Assembly: GCA_903813345.2 (NCBI GenBank)
Contig: CAIIXF020000007.1
Location: forward strand, 23,297,564 to 23,361,563
Reading direction: 5' to 3'
DNA: 64,000 nucleotides
Source of the DNA: Owenia fusiformis
Lineage: Eukaryota; Annelida; Polychaeta; Sabellida; Oweniidae
The position numbers and the translations under genes are program-made. The notes under the pieces were generated by a model that searched no databases, was not told where the DNA came from, and saw only the letters and a list, made by a program, of their open reading frames with translations. Below are positions 35,208-47,288 of this stretch, piece after piece (the first letter of the stretch is position 1; each line of letters opens with the position of its first letter).

Positions 35208-36742
35208 TCAACAATCTTTACGTAGCGTTGGAATTGTAATTAAAATGTAAAAGAGTCTCCTGATGTACTGCCCGGGGATTTGAACCCATGCTCTATGGAC
35301 GGCAATTTCCAGCTCGCGGAGGTTGTTAGTTTGGAGATTCTGTATCTGGCGATCAATATAATGCCACATATTTTCAATAAGTGATTGGTCTGCGGAATAT
35401 GGGGGCCATCTCATTTTGTTAACGTCGCTTTGAAAGAACCACTCTTCAACTTGATTCGCAGTATGAACGGGAGCGCTGCTCTCTGTCACCGAATATCTAT
35501 TCAATGGATGGTAGAAGGTTCTCCTGCAAAATATCTATATATACCCTCCCGTGATGACTCCAGGGACCGTGACTAGCTCCCTAACACGATGATACCCGAC
35601 GCACCCCCAAAACATGAGACCACCTCGTCTTACAGTTCGTCCCATGTCGAGGCACTCTGGGTTGTATTTCTCAGCATTTGTGCGCCACAATATTGTATCT
35701 CGTTTCATCAGAAAAACTACTTTACACCAATGAGTATTAACATTCCAAAGCCGGACATTTGCCCATTCCAATTGTCGTTGTCGTATGATGGGGGAAGTAA
35801 TAGGCTTTGTCTTGGCTATTCGACCTTACAGACCTCTGTTATGTAACTTGAAATATTAAAGACATTTTATAGAGCATATAAAACTTTAAAACAAAACCAG
35901 TATTGTCGGCAATAGTTAGCAATAATTGCGTAAAGTTGATGAATATTTTCGAGAAGTTCGTCAAAATTAAAGTATGAAAGATAAAAAGTGACAATATTGC
36001 ACCTTCTCCTGATAGTAGAGTAGCTTGCACGTATGTTAAAGTTCATCTGCCAGAAGGTTTTCAGTCTTGGGACTGTTGTCTTACGTTCAAGCCGGGTATG
36101 GTGGACAAGGGGGCGGTCCTATCTCAATGTAGAAATGTAACGCCTTCCAGAGCTGTGTCCCTCCCTGTTTGACCCTGTATTTCGAAATCGGTTGATGGTT
36201 TTTGATATTGTGCCCTTGCAGCGATTCAGTGTTAGACCAATATATCGCAACGTCCGACCCTCATTGCGGAGGGCAATAACGGTTGCCCGTTCATCACGAG
36301 TAAGCTGACGTGCAGACCCCATGAGAAATGAGCGAAATGTCAACGCATGTTTCATGTGTCATAGGTGTATCAAGACAGTGATCAAATCACTCATTCACTG
36401 TCATGCATCATTGAATCAATTGTTCAGAACTCATTTCACCAATAAGGATCAAAATAATATATCTCACCAAACCGGTATTCTATTTTAAAAAAGGGCACTC
36501 CAAATTTGTGACCAAATCATGTATCCTCGTCATAGCGAACGAAATAAACCATACAAATGCACTAATGCATTCAATAATTGTAGTTTATAAAGATTACTTT
36601 ATATATCACACATCCATCTTTTCTAAAATATCATGAAAAAATTATTTTTTGAAAAATACTGATTTGATTCTTCTACCATCCGGAAATTGTTTGATGAATT
36701 TACATGTATAAAAAGATTGCCAAACTTATAGAGGGGAGTGTA
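35208..36742 (-). pseudogene. Broken Tc1-family transposon
   Basis: Three minus-strand fragments in different frames match the order of a Tc1-type transposase. 36355-36119 is the N-terminal helix-turn-helix region (SARQLTRDERATVIALRNEG, then NTGSNREGHSSGRR). 35771-35535 is the central catalytic part (RTVRRGGLMFWGCVGYHRVR). 35504-35208 is the C-terminal part (APVHTANQVEEWF, MRWPPYSADQSLIENMWHYI). The family's D-N-A-P-H-T and S-P-D-L-N-P-I-E-N motifs are degraded here. The 5' terminus is present at 36742 (gaggggagtgta) but no opposite terminus is visible, so it is frameshifted and 3'-truncated. Confidence 0.85.
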
Positions 36743-37674
36743 GGTCCAAATAACTTTTGCTTGGCAACTTTAAGTTGAATAATGCATATCAATCACTTGT
36801 ACAAATGGGTTATCATATTATTTTAACATCCAATCAAATTTAGCCTGTTGATACGTTTAATCAATACGTCCATCCATTATTTTCATGTTATATTAATGTT
36901 AATAGTATTTAATGCAGTAATGTAGATATAGTTTTTCATTTATATACACTATAGACGTCGCTTTTATCTGGGAGTAAAACCTAAAAACTAGGAAATCAAA
37001 TACCATGCCTTATTAGTCGTTTTATAGAGATGCTTATTTTAACAAAAATAAATTGCAAGCTAGCACTACAGAAAAAACTCGCTTTATATTGAATCTTCTT
37101 CCACATGGTCATGCAAAACAATTGATCACGTGGTATAAGGGTAGTGGACAACAACGTAAATCATAAAATTAAAAGCAAATCAATTGTGTCATCTAACTGC
37201 TAAGAGCACAGTTTGAATCACGTTTTTCTACTCATGATGTATCGGAGAACCTGTAGTGCCTCTGTCTATTCCTGAATGATGTTTACATAACAATTCAGAG
37301 GGAAAGGAAATTAAGATATAGCACTTTTGAAAAACGGAATAAGTACAGACAGACCCAAAAACTAGTTCAGCAATCTTTTCCAGATGTAAAACAAAAATAC
37401 ACCAAACAAGTCAATATATAATCTCAATGGTTGGTTTTGTATTTTGATCAATCAAGTAAACCACAATTATAGTTAGTTCAATCCGAATTAATGCAGCGTC
37501 AAACGATCTTACTTAACAATAATATGAGTGCAGTTGTTCCTTAACTTATAATTAATATAAAATGGTATAATTTTTCAACCATCGTGCGCCATACTGTTGG
37601 CTGATATTCTATGGATAATTAAAAACTATATTAATGTGCTGCTCTTTCAGATTTCACGTAAACAGGTACACGAG
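36743..37674. other. 3' flank of the SPRY gene, no gene seen
   Basis: AT-rich, with no supported frame. A canonical AATAAA close to the SPRY stop codon was not found on the minus strand. Confidence 0.35.
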
Positions 37675-40600
37675 TTAGACATTAAATGAGCTTACAGGCT
37701 GGGATCTATAACTGTTGTCTAATGATGGTTCGTATTGATTACTCCTGTTGACAACTGGTCTCAAAGCACCTTTTGACTCTGAATAATCACTTTGCGTGTA
37801 TGATGGTGAGGAGCTGTTAACTTCTCGTTGACCGTGATTGCCGTATTGTCTTGATGAATAATTTGTTTTATAAGAGGAATTTGTGTATGAATTAGCGCTC
37901 TCAGATCTTGATGTATCGTTTGAGTACCTTGTTAGTGTGTCGTTTCTACGACTTGGTCGAATGGGGTCACCTGGCCCTGTGTTGTTATTATGTCCACTTA
38001 ATCCAGATTTGTGACTCTGTTGTTCGATGGTATGATGGTCCCTATAGTCGGGTGACTGTCTTTCATGTTTCGCTCTACTCGTTGGTCTCGATGGATTCCT
38101 TTGTTCATCAAACGCGGAGTCGCCTTCGTGTATCATATGATGTGTACGTCCACCCGCATTATATTTTATAGTCTGTTTGTCAAATGTGTCTATACTTTCG
38201 GGGTATCTAGGGGCGTCATACCTCGGTGATATTCCTTGGGCTCTATCAGCAGATCGGGGTGTAGGCACATCTCTATTATGGTTGTGCTCATTGTAGAAAA
38301 CAGCATTTTCCTGACCTGAAATGATCAAGTTAATCATAAGACTGGCATGCTGTCATATTTAATTTACGTTAAAATGACCCGATTGCGTTCATCAGCAGGT
38401 ATGGCTAAAATCATAGGAATGATATCCATTTTGAGGTCTACAATTGACCTGAGGTCATTCTTGTTCTTTGAATGAATTCATGATCTTTGGCGTATCCTCA
38501 CAGATAGAAGTCAGATTGGGACACTTTGAACGACGTGTGCGGGTTTGCCTACAGCGCAATATTTGACACTGAAGCATATTCTTGTAACATTGTTTCTAGG
38601 CTTGTAGGAAATATGTAATAAAGATCAAGGGGAAATGACCTGAAATGACAACGTAATGAAGAAAATAGCGGCAGGGTCTCCATTTTTACTACCCTGTACG
38701 TGCCATAGTGGTGGTATCGAGTGACGTCTCTATTTTAAAAATACGACATGACATTTCAAAGACAACAATCTCAAAATAGCAAACAATCAAAACATGTTCC
38801 GCTGATGTGCAGACTGCTATACTGATTCTTCTTCCCTGTCACACTTACAGGGCTGCTTTCTTAGAATGACACGTACTGTATTCACGTCAACACATATATT
38901 TGACAGAGTAAATCCTGTTTACTCTGAATGAGTGAACATGATCATGAGACACAGATCTCAGTGTACACCATCATATACATCAGTGATCCAAAGACATGGA
39001 TGATTACTCGCTAAAGATTTGAAATGTGGATAAGTTTATAATTTAAAGGATAAAACGGCTCAACTCACAATTGAGGAACTAATTTAAACCCTTTCAAAAT
39101 TATAATGATCCATCTATGTTATCTATCCCAGTGATGCAAAATGGAAGAGCATTATTGATATTCCATTTTTCAGTAATTTTAGTTATGATCATACTTGAAA
39201 ATATAAATTTCTAATTCATATTTCTGCTAAAAAATTAAAGCACGGGGTATTGAAAGCTGAAAAGTTTAATATCAGTATGAAATTATTGTTCCGAATTTTA
39301 TCCTGACAACTGTATATTTTCATTAAGACCCCTAGTGTATGTTCACATTTTTGTTTAGAAAACCCTTCACATTTATTTCTTGGCTCACCTTTTATACAAG
39401 TATATTTAATACAGGGTGTTCCATATGTTTCAGGAATGATGCTGTGTTTTATTGGTTGTCTTTTCAATCTAACTGATTTTTTGACACAATGTGTCTAAAC
39501 ATGTTTTGAATAAGTTGGGAAAGTTTCATATCGTGAAGTTCAGTAGTCTTAATTATATGGTTGCTATAGTAACCTAGGGGTTGGGTAGGTGGAGCAGGTG
39601 TAACAACGCGCAAAATATATGAAATATTTATAAAAATAGTTTTTTTTGTACGAAGTGTGACTAAGTATTAGGTTGTCAGAGTTGGATCAAACTTGTCGGT
39701 AATTAAACAAAAATGAAGGTGGATTCCAAGAAAGTAAAAAAAATGTCACCACCCTTGATCACATCACAATTTAAACACCTGTCATGTCATGAGTCACGAA
39801 GGAGAATAAACACAGGTAATTTTGGACGAGCGGCCATCTTGAAAAGTGAAAAAGTCATTAGCAAAGGAAAACCTTCGACTTAGGCAACACACAACAATCT
39901 GTGACAAGACATGACATGTGTGAATAACAGTTTTCTGCAGCAGACATAATTAAATTCCGAACGAATGCACCTGGGGACTCAATGATGGTACCCTCTAGAG
40001 TGTATGAGTGGTACAAGCGGTTCAAATCTGGAAGGGAAACTGAGACCGATTATCCAAAATGTGGACATCCGAGAACAGTGAGAGCGATAACTAATGCGGA
40101 AGGGATAGGTGCTGAAATAATGATGATGGTTAATAAAGGGTGTGATCATTTTTAATTTCCAGGAATCCACCTTTATTCTTTTTAATTTCCAACAAGTTTA
40201 ATGCAACTATGACAAATTAATACTTTGAACACTTTATACAAAACTACTATTTTTACAAAAATGTCGCGTTTTGCGCATTGTTACACCTGCTCCACCTACC
40301 CTACCCCTAGTTTACTATAGCAAACATATTATTCAGTCTACTGAGTTTCATGATATGCAATTTTTCTAACTTATTCACAACATATTTGGACACATTTTGT
40401 CAAAAAATCAGCTAGATTGAAAAGAAAACCAATAAAATACAGCATCATTCCTGAAACACATGGAACACCCTGTACATTAAATAAGTGGAATAGACAGCTT
40501 ATTTCAAAATATGAATGTTACAGCATAACCATGCCATATGAGACAGACGCTGCAAGATTATAAAAAATCTAAATTATAAGGTTCAATTGTGAAAATTGGT

Positions 40601-43600
40601 GTTGCAAATCTTTGGAGGGAGTGTTGTTGTATTCCTCTATATTTATACGTTTGAGTTAAATTACCTCTTTGTGGGTTTGATGTTCGATGATCTCTTTGAT
40701 TTTGAGCATGAATTTCAGCAACAGAAACTGTCTCCGGGTATTGCTTAGGGGAATACTGATTGTATCGTGCTGTTAAATTAGAAATAAAAATATATTAACC
40801 ATTATAGTTAAATAATTTGCAGTCTAGTCTTGTAAAATGTCATCTTTAATTTTCACCGCAGATGATTTAGGTATGAATGATACTTCATAAATAATACGTT
40901 TTCTTTGGATGTAAGGGAAATTATGTAAGTGATTTAGAATAATGATCACGGCACATCCATTAATGATAGGCCTTTAACATGGTGTAAGTAACTTACGTGG
41001 ATTGAGGTTCAATGTCGTCGTTGTGTCACGCTGATACAAGTGTCTTCGTGGATCTCGTCTCATCTGATAGCTCGAAACGTCACCGATAGTAGACACGGGT
41101 GTATTAGCCGGTGATTGGGGGTATTTCTTTTTTCTTTTGAAAGAACGTCTTATTGATTTCATTATTGAGCCAGGCGTAATGCTAGGTTCAAACTTTGCAT
41201 TAGGGGTTCGATTGACAGCTTTATGTGTTGTATAAGCAGTTATATTCCCCGATGTCATTTCATTGTGATTTGAAGGTACTGTAGCTTGATGGGAGAGACA
41301 CGCTGGAATCATAAATAGACTAACATGTTGTTTTAAGACATCGAACCAGAAGTTTCGGAAAACAGAAAGAGAATAGCGATTTAATTTATAAGTATGTCGC
41401 CAAATATGTCCAGCTCAATTATTAACCTATTTTAGTTACAAATAAATCATTTAGATAAAGTTTCGAATTGCTTTTACGACTATTAAACATGCTCATGACG
41501 ATATCTACATGGTTGTAGCACCTCCCTACCTGAACCAATATATCTAATCGCGACTCTGACATCCAATGACGTTGTACTGATCATTGGAAATAAAGGTAAT
41601 CGTCCTCCACCGAGGCCCTTGAAGGCAACACCGTAACTCGACTGATAACTTCCAAATGACAACGTCCCTTTCTCCATATCGAGGGATACAATAAGTTGAT
41701 CGGGGATGTTTGGTTCCTGTCCTTGGAGGTCAGGGTATTTTTTGATGGTTCTATTGTTATGTATAAGATTTAAGTTTTTTATGTTCCAGCCCCAGGACTG
41801 AATATTGAATCCAACCAAATCCAATAATCCTCGATTGTACAATGGGGCTTGGTAGGTACCAACTCCGATGCTGGAGTGATTATCTCGACAATCTCGTGGC
41901 CATGTGATTTCCCAAACATGGCGTCCGCGGAGGAATCCGAGGTTTGAACGAGCGGCATGAGTTCCTGTAAACTGGTGAGTGATGAGGACTATAGTGTTGG
42001 CATCTTCTATTGTGAAACCTTCAGATGAACCTTGTCTTGACCAACAAAACTCTTCGTCGGTGAATGCCTTTGTTATGGCCAGTTCTACAGTTCCGTGATC
42101 GTCATCTGAAAAACGTAATACCCTATTTTTAAACTAACCTTGTTTATTTTAGTATAGCCATTACGAGATTTGATTGTGGTGTGATTACTTGATAACATAA
42201 TTCTTATCCACTACATGCATTAATTAATTTGAATATACGATTTTATCCTCAAATATGGATCTGTCCATAGATAGTAAAGGCATTCAAGATTAAAAACAAA
42301 CACGCCATCTTTAAAACTGTCACGTGGTACTAACCATGATGATCAAATGGGCAGTACAAAAATTATAAAACAATATCAATTTAACTTTCATTTTCTAATT
42401 GTAATTATGGTGCTAGTCTATCTATATTAGTTTCATGTTTCAATTAAACCCGACATTACAATTTGACTTTCAAATGAATGCCCGTCGGTAATACTGTTAT
42501 CAGCAATTATGTTTGGTGGAAATAATCATATAACATTGGTTATCATTGTTTGTATGTCATATTACACCAGAAATACAACATATATGCAAACGCATATTTT
42601 ATATAGATAGCTCATTCTTTCCTTCTCACAGCGTATGCAAGGCTTTACAATAGACCCAAATGCATCAATAAGTGTAACATATTATCATAAAGATAATATT
42701 GTTAAAGAGACAAAACAAACCAGTCGAATGTTTAAAAGTTTGAACATTGCCTTGACAAATGAATGCGAGTGTTTAGACTTTTAATTATTTTGTAGAAGGG
42801 TGGGCCTTTTAAAGGCCCCATTTAAAGTTTGGAAATATGTTATCTTTAATTTACTATTTTCAGGCCTTAAAACGTTATTTTAGAAATTTGAAACAATATA
42901 TTTTGAAAAAGAAGTTGTCAGCTTTATATTTCTTAATAAATATTCAAATTTCCCGCCATTTTCAAATATATTTTTAATCATAAAATATTCCACTGTTCAG
43001 CGCAAAATAATATTTTAACACAAATGAAAAGATTGAACAAATATATCAATCAATCAATAATAAAATGTCTAATGTCATATCAATTATATTATTAAAATAT
43101 TTTGCCACCAACGTGACATCATCGTGACATCACTCAGGTGGACACCTTTTTTGTCAATCTTTTCTAAATGTTCTAAACTTCACAAATAAAACAATGTTGA
43201 TTGTCTAACCAACCAGGTTGAAAGGAAGAATGATTTGTTTTGAATATCATTGTGCCATTGGTTTCTACTAAGATTTTGACATGAATTTTTCTTTGAACCA
43301 TTTCATTTCTCGCTTATTTATGAACCTATTTTCTTGATTTTTACGGCAAAAATCACGTGAGGATGATTGCTATGCATCGGTGTGATGCATTTCCTTCCTT
43401 ATCAATAACTTATTCAAAATAGACCAAGATGTTACCCTGAGCGCAGAGTCTAGTTATAAATACGAAGCTCTCTTTTAAGAAGCAAAGTCGACGAATACAA
43501 AGGCAACCAAGATGCATGTACTGCTATAAATCCTTGTGCTTAATAAGACAACATTTTATTTTAGATAACATAAATTCAGATATTAGTACTTTTAGTACTA

Positions 43601-43851
43601 CGGTTACACGCGTGTACCCTAGGATTGATATAAGATTGATGGATCAAATCGCGTGAGAAAAGATTGTATTCAATGTACATTTAAATCAATCACTAATACA
43701 ATTTACCTTCATTCGTTACTTCTTTCTTAGCTGGGCTCATGTAACGTTGTAGTTTTCTTTGATTCATACGACAATAGCAAATTGCAAACAGGAGAAGGGC
43801 AGCAACGACAACTATTCCTATCACTAGTATCAATATAGAACTTGGTTCCAT
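37675..43851 (-). CDS. Single-pass membrane protein with SPSB-like SPRY domain
   Basis: Five CDS exons, all phase 1, predict 590 residues: 43851-43707, 42105-41530, 41302-40997, 40769-40665 and 38315-37675. The start ATG has a good context (A at -3, G at +4). Residues 6-27 form a transmembrane helix followed by CRMNQRKLQRY, so the bulk should be cytoplasmic. Exon 2 is a SPRY domain close to SPSB proteins: RGRHVWEITWP, QSWGWNIKNLNLIHNN, IPDQLIVSLDMEKGTLSF, GVAFKGLGGG, VRVAIRYIGS. No SOCS box follows. Instead there is a basic stretch (RRSFKRKKKYPQSP) and a long Ser/Asn/Tyr-rich tail with about 15 Tyr, ending SSFNV, which fits a class II PDZ ligand (F-x-V). Inferred: a membrane-anchored adaptor. 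The substrate is unknown. Confidence 0.85.
39410..40474 (+). mobile_element. 1.07-kb mariner relic in SPRY intron 4
   Basis: Ends tacagggtgttccatatgtt and its inverse, with arms matching about 110 bp inward. On the plus strand at 39984-40155, VYEWYKRFKSGRETETDYPK followed by CGHPRT matches the N-terminal DNA-binding region of mariner-type transposases. The frame stops soon after, so only this fragment of transposase remains. Confidence 0.8.
42106..43706 (-). other. Intron 1 of the SPRY gene
   Basis: AT-rich, with one recognisable repeat fragment at 43432-43505. Donor AAG|GTAAAT (43706) and acceptor TTTTTCAG (42106) are clear, and no further exon is seen. Confidence 0.6.
43432..43505 (+). repeat. 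Dispersed ~80-bp repeat, copy 1
   Basis: gcagagtctag and acgaagctctcttttaagaa recur at 53098-53172 (plus) and inverted at about 50323-50415. The element type is not recognised. Confidence 0.6.
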
Positions 43852-45254
43852 CGTTGCCTGCTGACGCACGTGTTTGTGTGTGTGAAACTCGGGGTGAAAC
43901 TTCAGGGTGTTCACACCAAACCGATGTTAATGAGTCAGTAAGTCATTGAGCTTGGATCCTCTGGACATCATGCTGCTGAAGGTTCTTGTGTAGTACCTCG
44001 TTTTATCCACACACTCCTGAATGTTTGCACAATACGACTAAAATATAAAAGTGTGGATTTGTCACAAGCATCATATCTATCATATGTATAGCCCACTTAA
44101 TATGTACTTTTATTTTACTCACAAACACAAAGCTAGCTGGTATTTTAATACATCGCATAGCATACTTTAATTTACTACATTGTAATTTCCGTATTAAACA
44201 TTATTCGTCGTACTTCATATTAACCAATAAAAACATTGATTTGCAGTACTGCAAGGGCATACTAACTATAGAAACATATATTAAAAATACGTAGTTTAAT
44301 ATCAAATCACTTCGCATTCATGTGTGCATCTTTACTCTTTATACACCCTCCGTACACAAGGCCATGACATTCAAAATTATATGTTCCTATTTGAGCAAAG
44401 TCAAAGAAATAAATGTCTCTTCAAATAATTGGGACACGTTTTGATAAGTACAATACCTACATTAGTCCACGGTATGAAATTTCTAGGACGTCTAATTAAG
44501 GAGTTGGTGGCACCATATCTGCATAATGACATTTGAGCTTATATTTAGATACCTACATGTGTCCCGCGTTTTATTGTTGTATAGCCGTGATAAATACGGC
44601 GGGCTTTTAGGCCGAATAATGCATGTCATTATCAGGGGTCAAAAAACGTGTAAAACGTTTTTCGTATTTTTTTTCATAATTTAAAGTACAAACATTAAAA
44701 GAAAATCACATGAAAATATTTTTAATATATACATCAAGTTTCTTGGCTATAATTTTGCGGTATGTGTTCCTTGAAATACCTTATATATAAAAAATCAAGG
44801 TTTCAACATTTTATGTCGTTTTGGAGATATTGGTGAAGCAATCAATATATTGGCACCTTTATTACCTGTGAATAACATATGGTTATAATATGTCAGTTTT
44901 TTACTAAATTAGTTGTAATACATTTTGAGATATGGACAGCCGTATTCAGGGGTCAATTGCCAATAAAGGGAGACTCGTTGTTCTTCCTTGTCTTATACCG
45001 TCTGCGATTGAAAATTGTTGCATATGGTTGAACATGAATTGGTTGCTTATATAAGGACCATATCTTAAACATTTGACTACATGGATCTTTGAGAAATGTC
45101 GGCAATAATGTAAAAATGAATCGATGTAATGCATCGCAGTGACAAATATAATTGTTGTTATATTATACTGTTTGTTACACATTAATAAAAAATCAGAATT
45201 CTGAAGTAACAAAACATGAACGCACAAGTGGAAATGGAAAAGGCATAGCAACAA
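43852..45254. other. 5' flank of the SPRY gene, no gene seen
   Basis: A minus-strand frame at 44946-45311 (121 codons) has no domain and overlaps another frame. caggggtcaa recurs at 44634 and 44947, a hint of repeat content. Confidence 0.3.
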
Positions 45255-45551
45255 ATGGAATGTGTTCAAGAGTATACTAATATAAGGAAATATCAAAGCA
45301 TTAACATGCAAAATGCCAACGCATATTCGTTACATACACCGAGCGCCGAATATGTACTGTCAATGGACTTTATGTTGGAAACTATAACAATATGTCATAC
45401 CACTCTTGGTGGTGACATAAGAAACACTAGCAATCCCAAAGTCAAACGTCTACCAACCCCTCCCGACCCACGAGCTAAGTATAAACATCATTCCCAGACC
45501 ATTACACCAAGTAGCACCCCATTATACTCGAGTCATTACAACACAAATTGA
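45255..45551 (+). CDS. Unrecognised 98-codon open frame
   Basis: A plus-strand ATG frame rich in Pro, Ser, Thr and Tyr toward its end (VKRLPTPPDPRAKYKHHS), followed directly by AATAAA overlapping the stop codon. It could be the last exon or cytoplasmic tail of a plus-strand gene, but no upstream exon was identified. The basic, Pro-rich end is unlike random AT-rich frames. No family is recognised. Confidence 0.2.
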   Translation: MECVQEYTNIRKYQSINMQNANAYSLHTPSAEYVLSMDFMLETITICHTTLGGDIRNTSNPKVKRLPTPPDPRAKYKHHSQTITPSSTPLYSSHYNTN

Positions 45552-45829
45552 ATAAAAATACAAATTGTGAGCCAATACTCATAACAATACTAATAGTATA
45601 TTAGATAACAATATTTAGAATTTGGTCTTAATGCTTTGAGATAGATATTATAATTCGTTTAACGTTTAAAGGGTCAGCATCCCACTGCAAACCTAAAGCC
45701 TTCAGTTTTAGCAATTTAATTGACAATGCCTAAAATAATCCCCACATCCTTCAGCATCTCGAGTACATAAACTTAAACGGTCGCAAAATCCAGAAATTAT
45801 TTTACAAAAAGGAACACTGTTCATTAAAC

Positions 45830-46130
45830 AAAACAAAATACCTCAAATAAAAATCAGTGACTATAGCATTTGGATTCACTCGCATAAACCAATCCTCTCA
45901 TGAAAGCTCTTATATAGAACTAATAATTCGTTTATAAATCACAGGTTATATTGCCTAACATAATGCATTCGCAAAAAAGTAACATCTCACATGAAAAATC
46001 AAAAACATAATAGCCTCATGAATATAATCACAAACACGAATACCTCACATATAAATCGTAACTGATATAACAACTTCTTCAGCATAGTATATTCCTCGCT
46101 TATTATGTGGTACTGTATAAAATGCATTAA
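45830..46130 (-). other. Cluster of very short exon-like segments
   Basis: On the minus strand several 20-60-bp segments are bounded by AG and GTGAG-type signals. One at about 46060-46110 encodes YYAEEVVI, echoing FYAEEVVKK of the candidate gene exon at 47382-47289. These may be extra small exons or decayed duplicates of that gene; the chain of phases is not unique. Confidence 0.25.
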
Positions 46131-46150
46131 AAAAACCTCATACTCCACAT

Positions 46151-46558
46151 CACGCGGTACTAACTTCGACCGTTAATTTGAATTTTTGACCTACCAGGTG
46201 CTTGAAAATCAAGGATTGCGAGTCTCATACTGCACCGTTTTTCTTCAAACTTATACCATTAAAAGCAAAACAAAATTGCCTTTCTGTCGGTGCATTACTT
46301 GATTGTAAAGAGTCCCTCGTTCACGCAGCGTTTTGGTCCCCAGCTGTCGGAAGGCCTTCTTACAGCTGGGGACCAAAATGCCGCTGGAAGTAGGGTCTCT
46401 TATTAAGAGAATAATGTACCATCAGAAAGGGATTTTTGTTATGCTTTGAATGGAACAAGTTTGAAGAAAAACGGTCCAGAATGAGACTCATAATCCTTGA
46501 TTTTCAAACATCCGGTAGGTCAAAAATTCAAATTAACGGTCGAAGTTAGGACCGCGTG
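46151..46558. mobile_element. 408-bp foldback MITE
   Basis: Near-palindromic: cacgcggtactaacttcgac at the left is inverted at the right with one change, and the arms run almost to the centre (ccccagctgtcgg...agctgggg at 46338-46375). Flanks carry cacat on both sides. The 63-codon frame inside is noise. Confidence 0.75.
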
Positions 46559-46671
46559 CACATTAAAACTTGGATTAATCAAACGTTATAGGATGCGCCT
46601 CACATAAAAAAAACAATATAGCATCACAGAGTACACTATTTGAAAGGAATACCTTTTATAAAATCTCAAAT

Positions 46672-47219
46672 ATTATCACTACTACCCACCTAGTTACACA
46701 GACGTATCGTCAGTGTATCATGGCTGAACTACTTCCGGGATTTGAATTTGGTAAGATATTTTTATTTCTCGATTTACATCTACTTATAAGTCACGATGTG
46801 GATTATAATTTGGCTCGAAGTTATGGGAGATAATTTAGTTTGAGAATGTGTCGATGGTTTTAGGTTTGGTATGTTAACGAAGACGCATTTCACATATTTA
46901 GTCCCTCGCTTTTGTTACACTGACGACTGGCATTAATATTGCCAATATTACACTGATATTGGTTGTTCGTCAGTGTAACAAAAGCGAGGGACTAAATACC
47001 TGAATTGTGCCTTTGTTAACATATAAAACCTAAAACCATCGACACATTCTCAAACAAGACTATCTTCCTTAACTTCGAGGCAAATTATTATCCACAACGT
47101 GACTTATAAGTAGGTGTAAATCGGGAAATAAAAAATCTTACCGAAACTTAGTCCCGGAAGTAGTTCCGCCATGATACACTGACGATACGTCTGTGTAACT
47201 AGGTGGGTAGCAGTGATTA
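46672..47219. mobile_element. 548-bp foldback MITE
   Basis: Arms ctacccacctagttacacag and inverse extend through most of the element (tcgtcagtgtatcatggc, acttataagt), meeting near 46945. No coding capacity. It lies just 3' of the candidate gene exon at 47382-47289. Confidence 0.75.
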
Positions 47220-47288
47220 TACAGAATATAGAATGAAGTTAAAAGAAACTTGTACTCCCCTAAAATAAAGTGTATGGATAGTACTCAC

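Noticed and set aside
43849-43914. Longer N-terminus of the SPRY protein starting at 43914
   Set aside because: The codon at 43914-43912 is GTG, not ATG. The ATG at 43851 has a good eukaryotic start context and leads directly into the transmembrane helix.
44946-45311. 121-codon minus-strand frame as a gene
   Set aside because: It has a non-ATG-like context, no domain or signal, overlaps a plus-strand frame, and its composition is like the surrounding AT-rich DNA.
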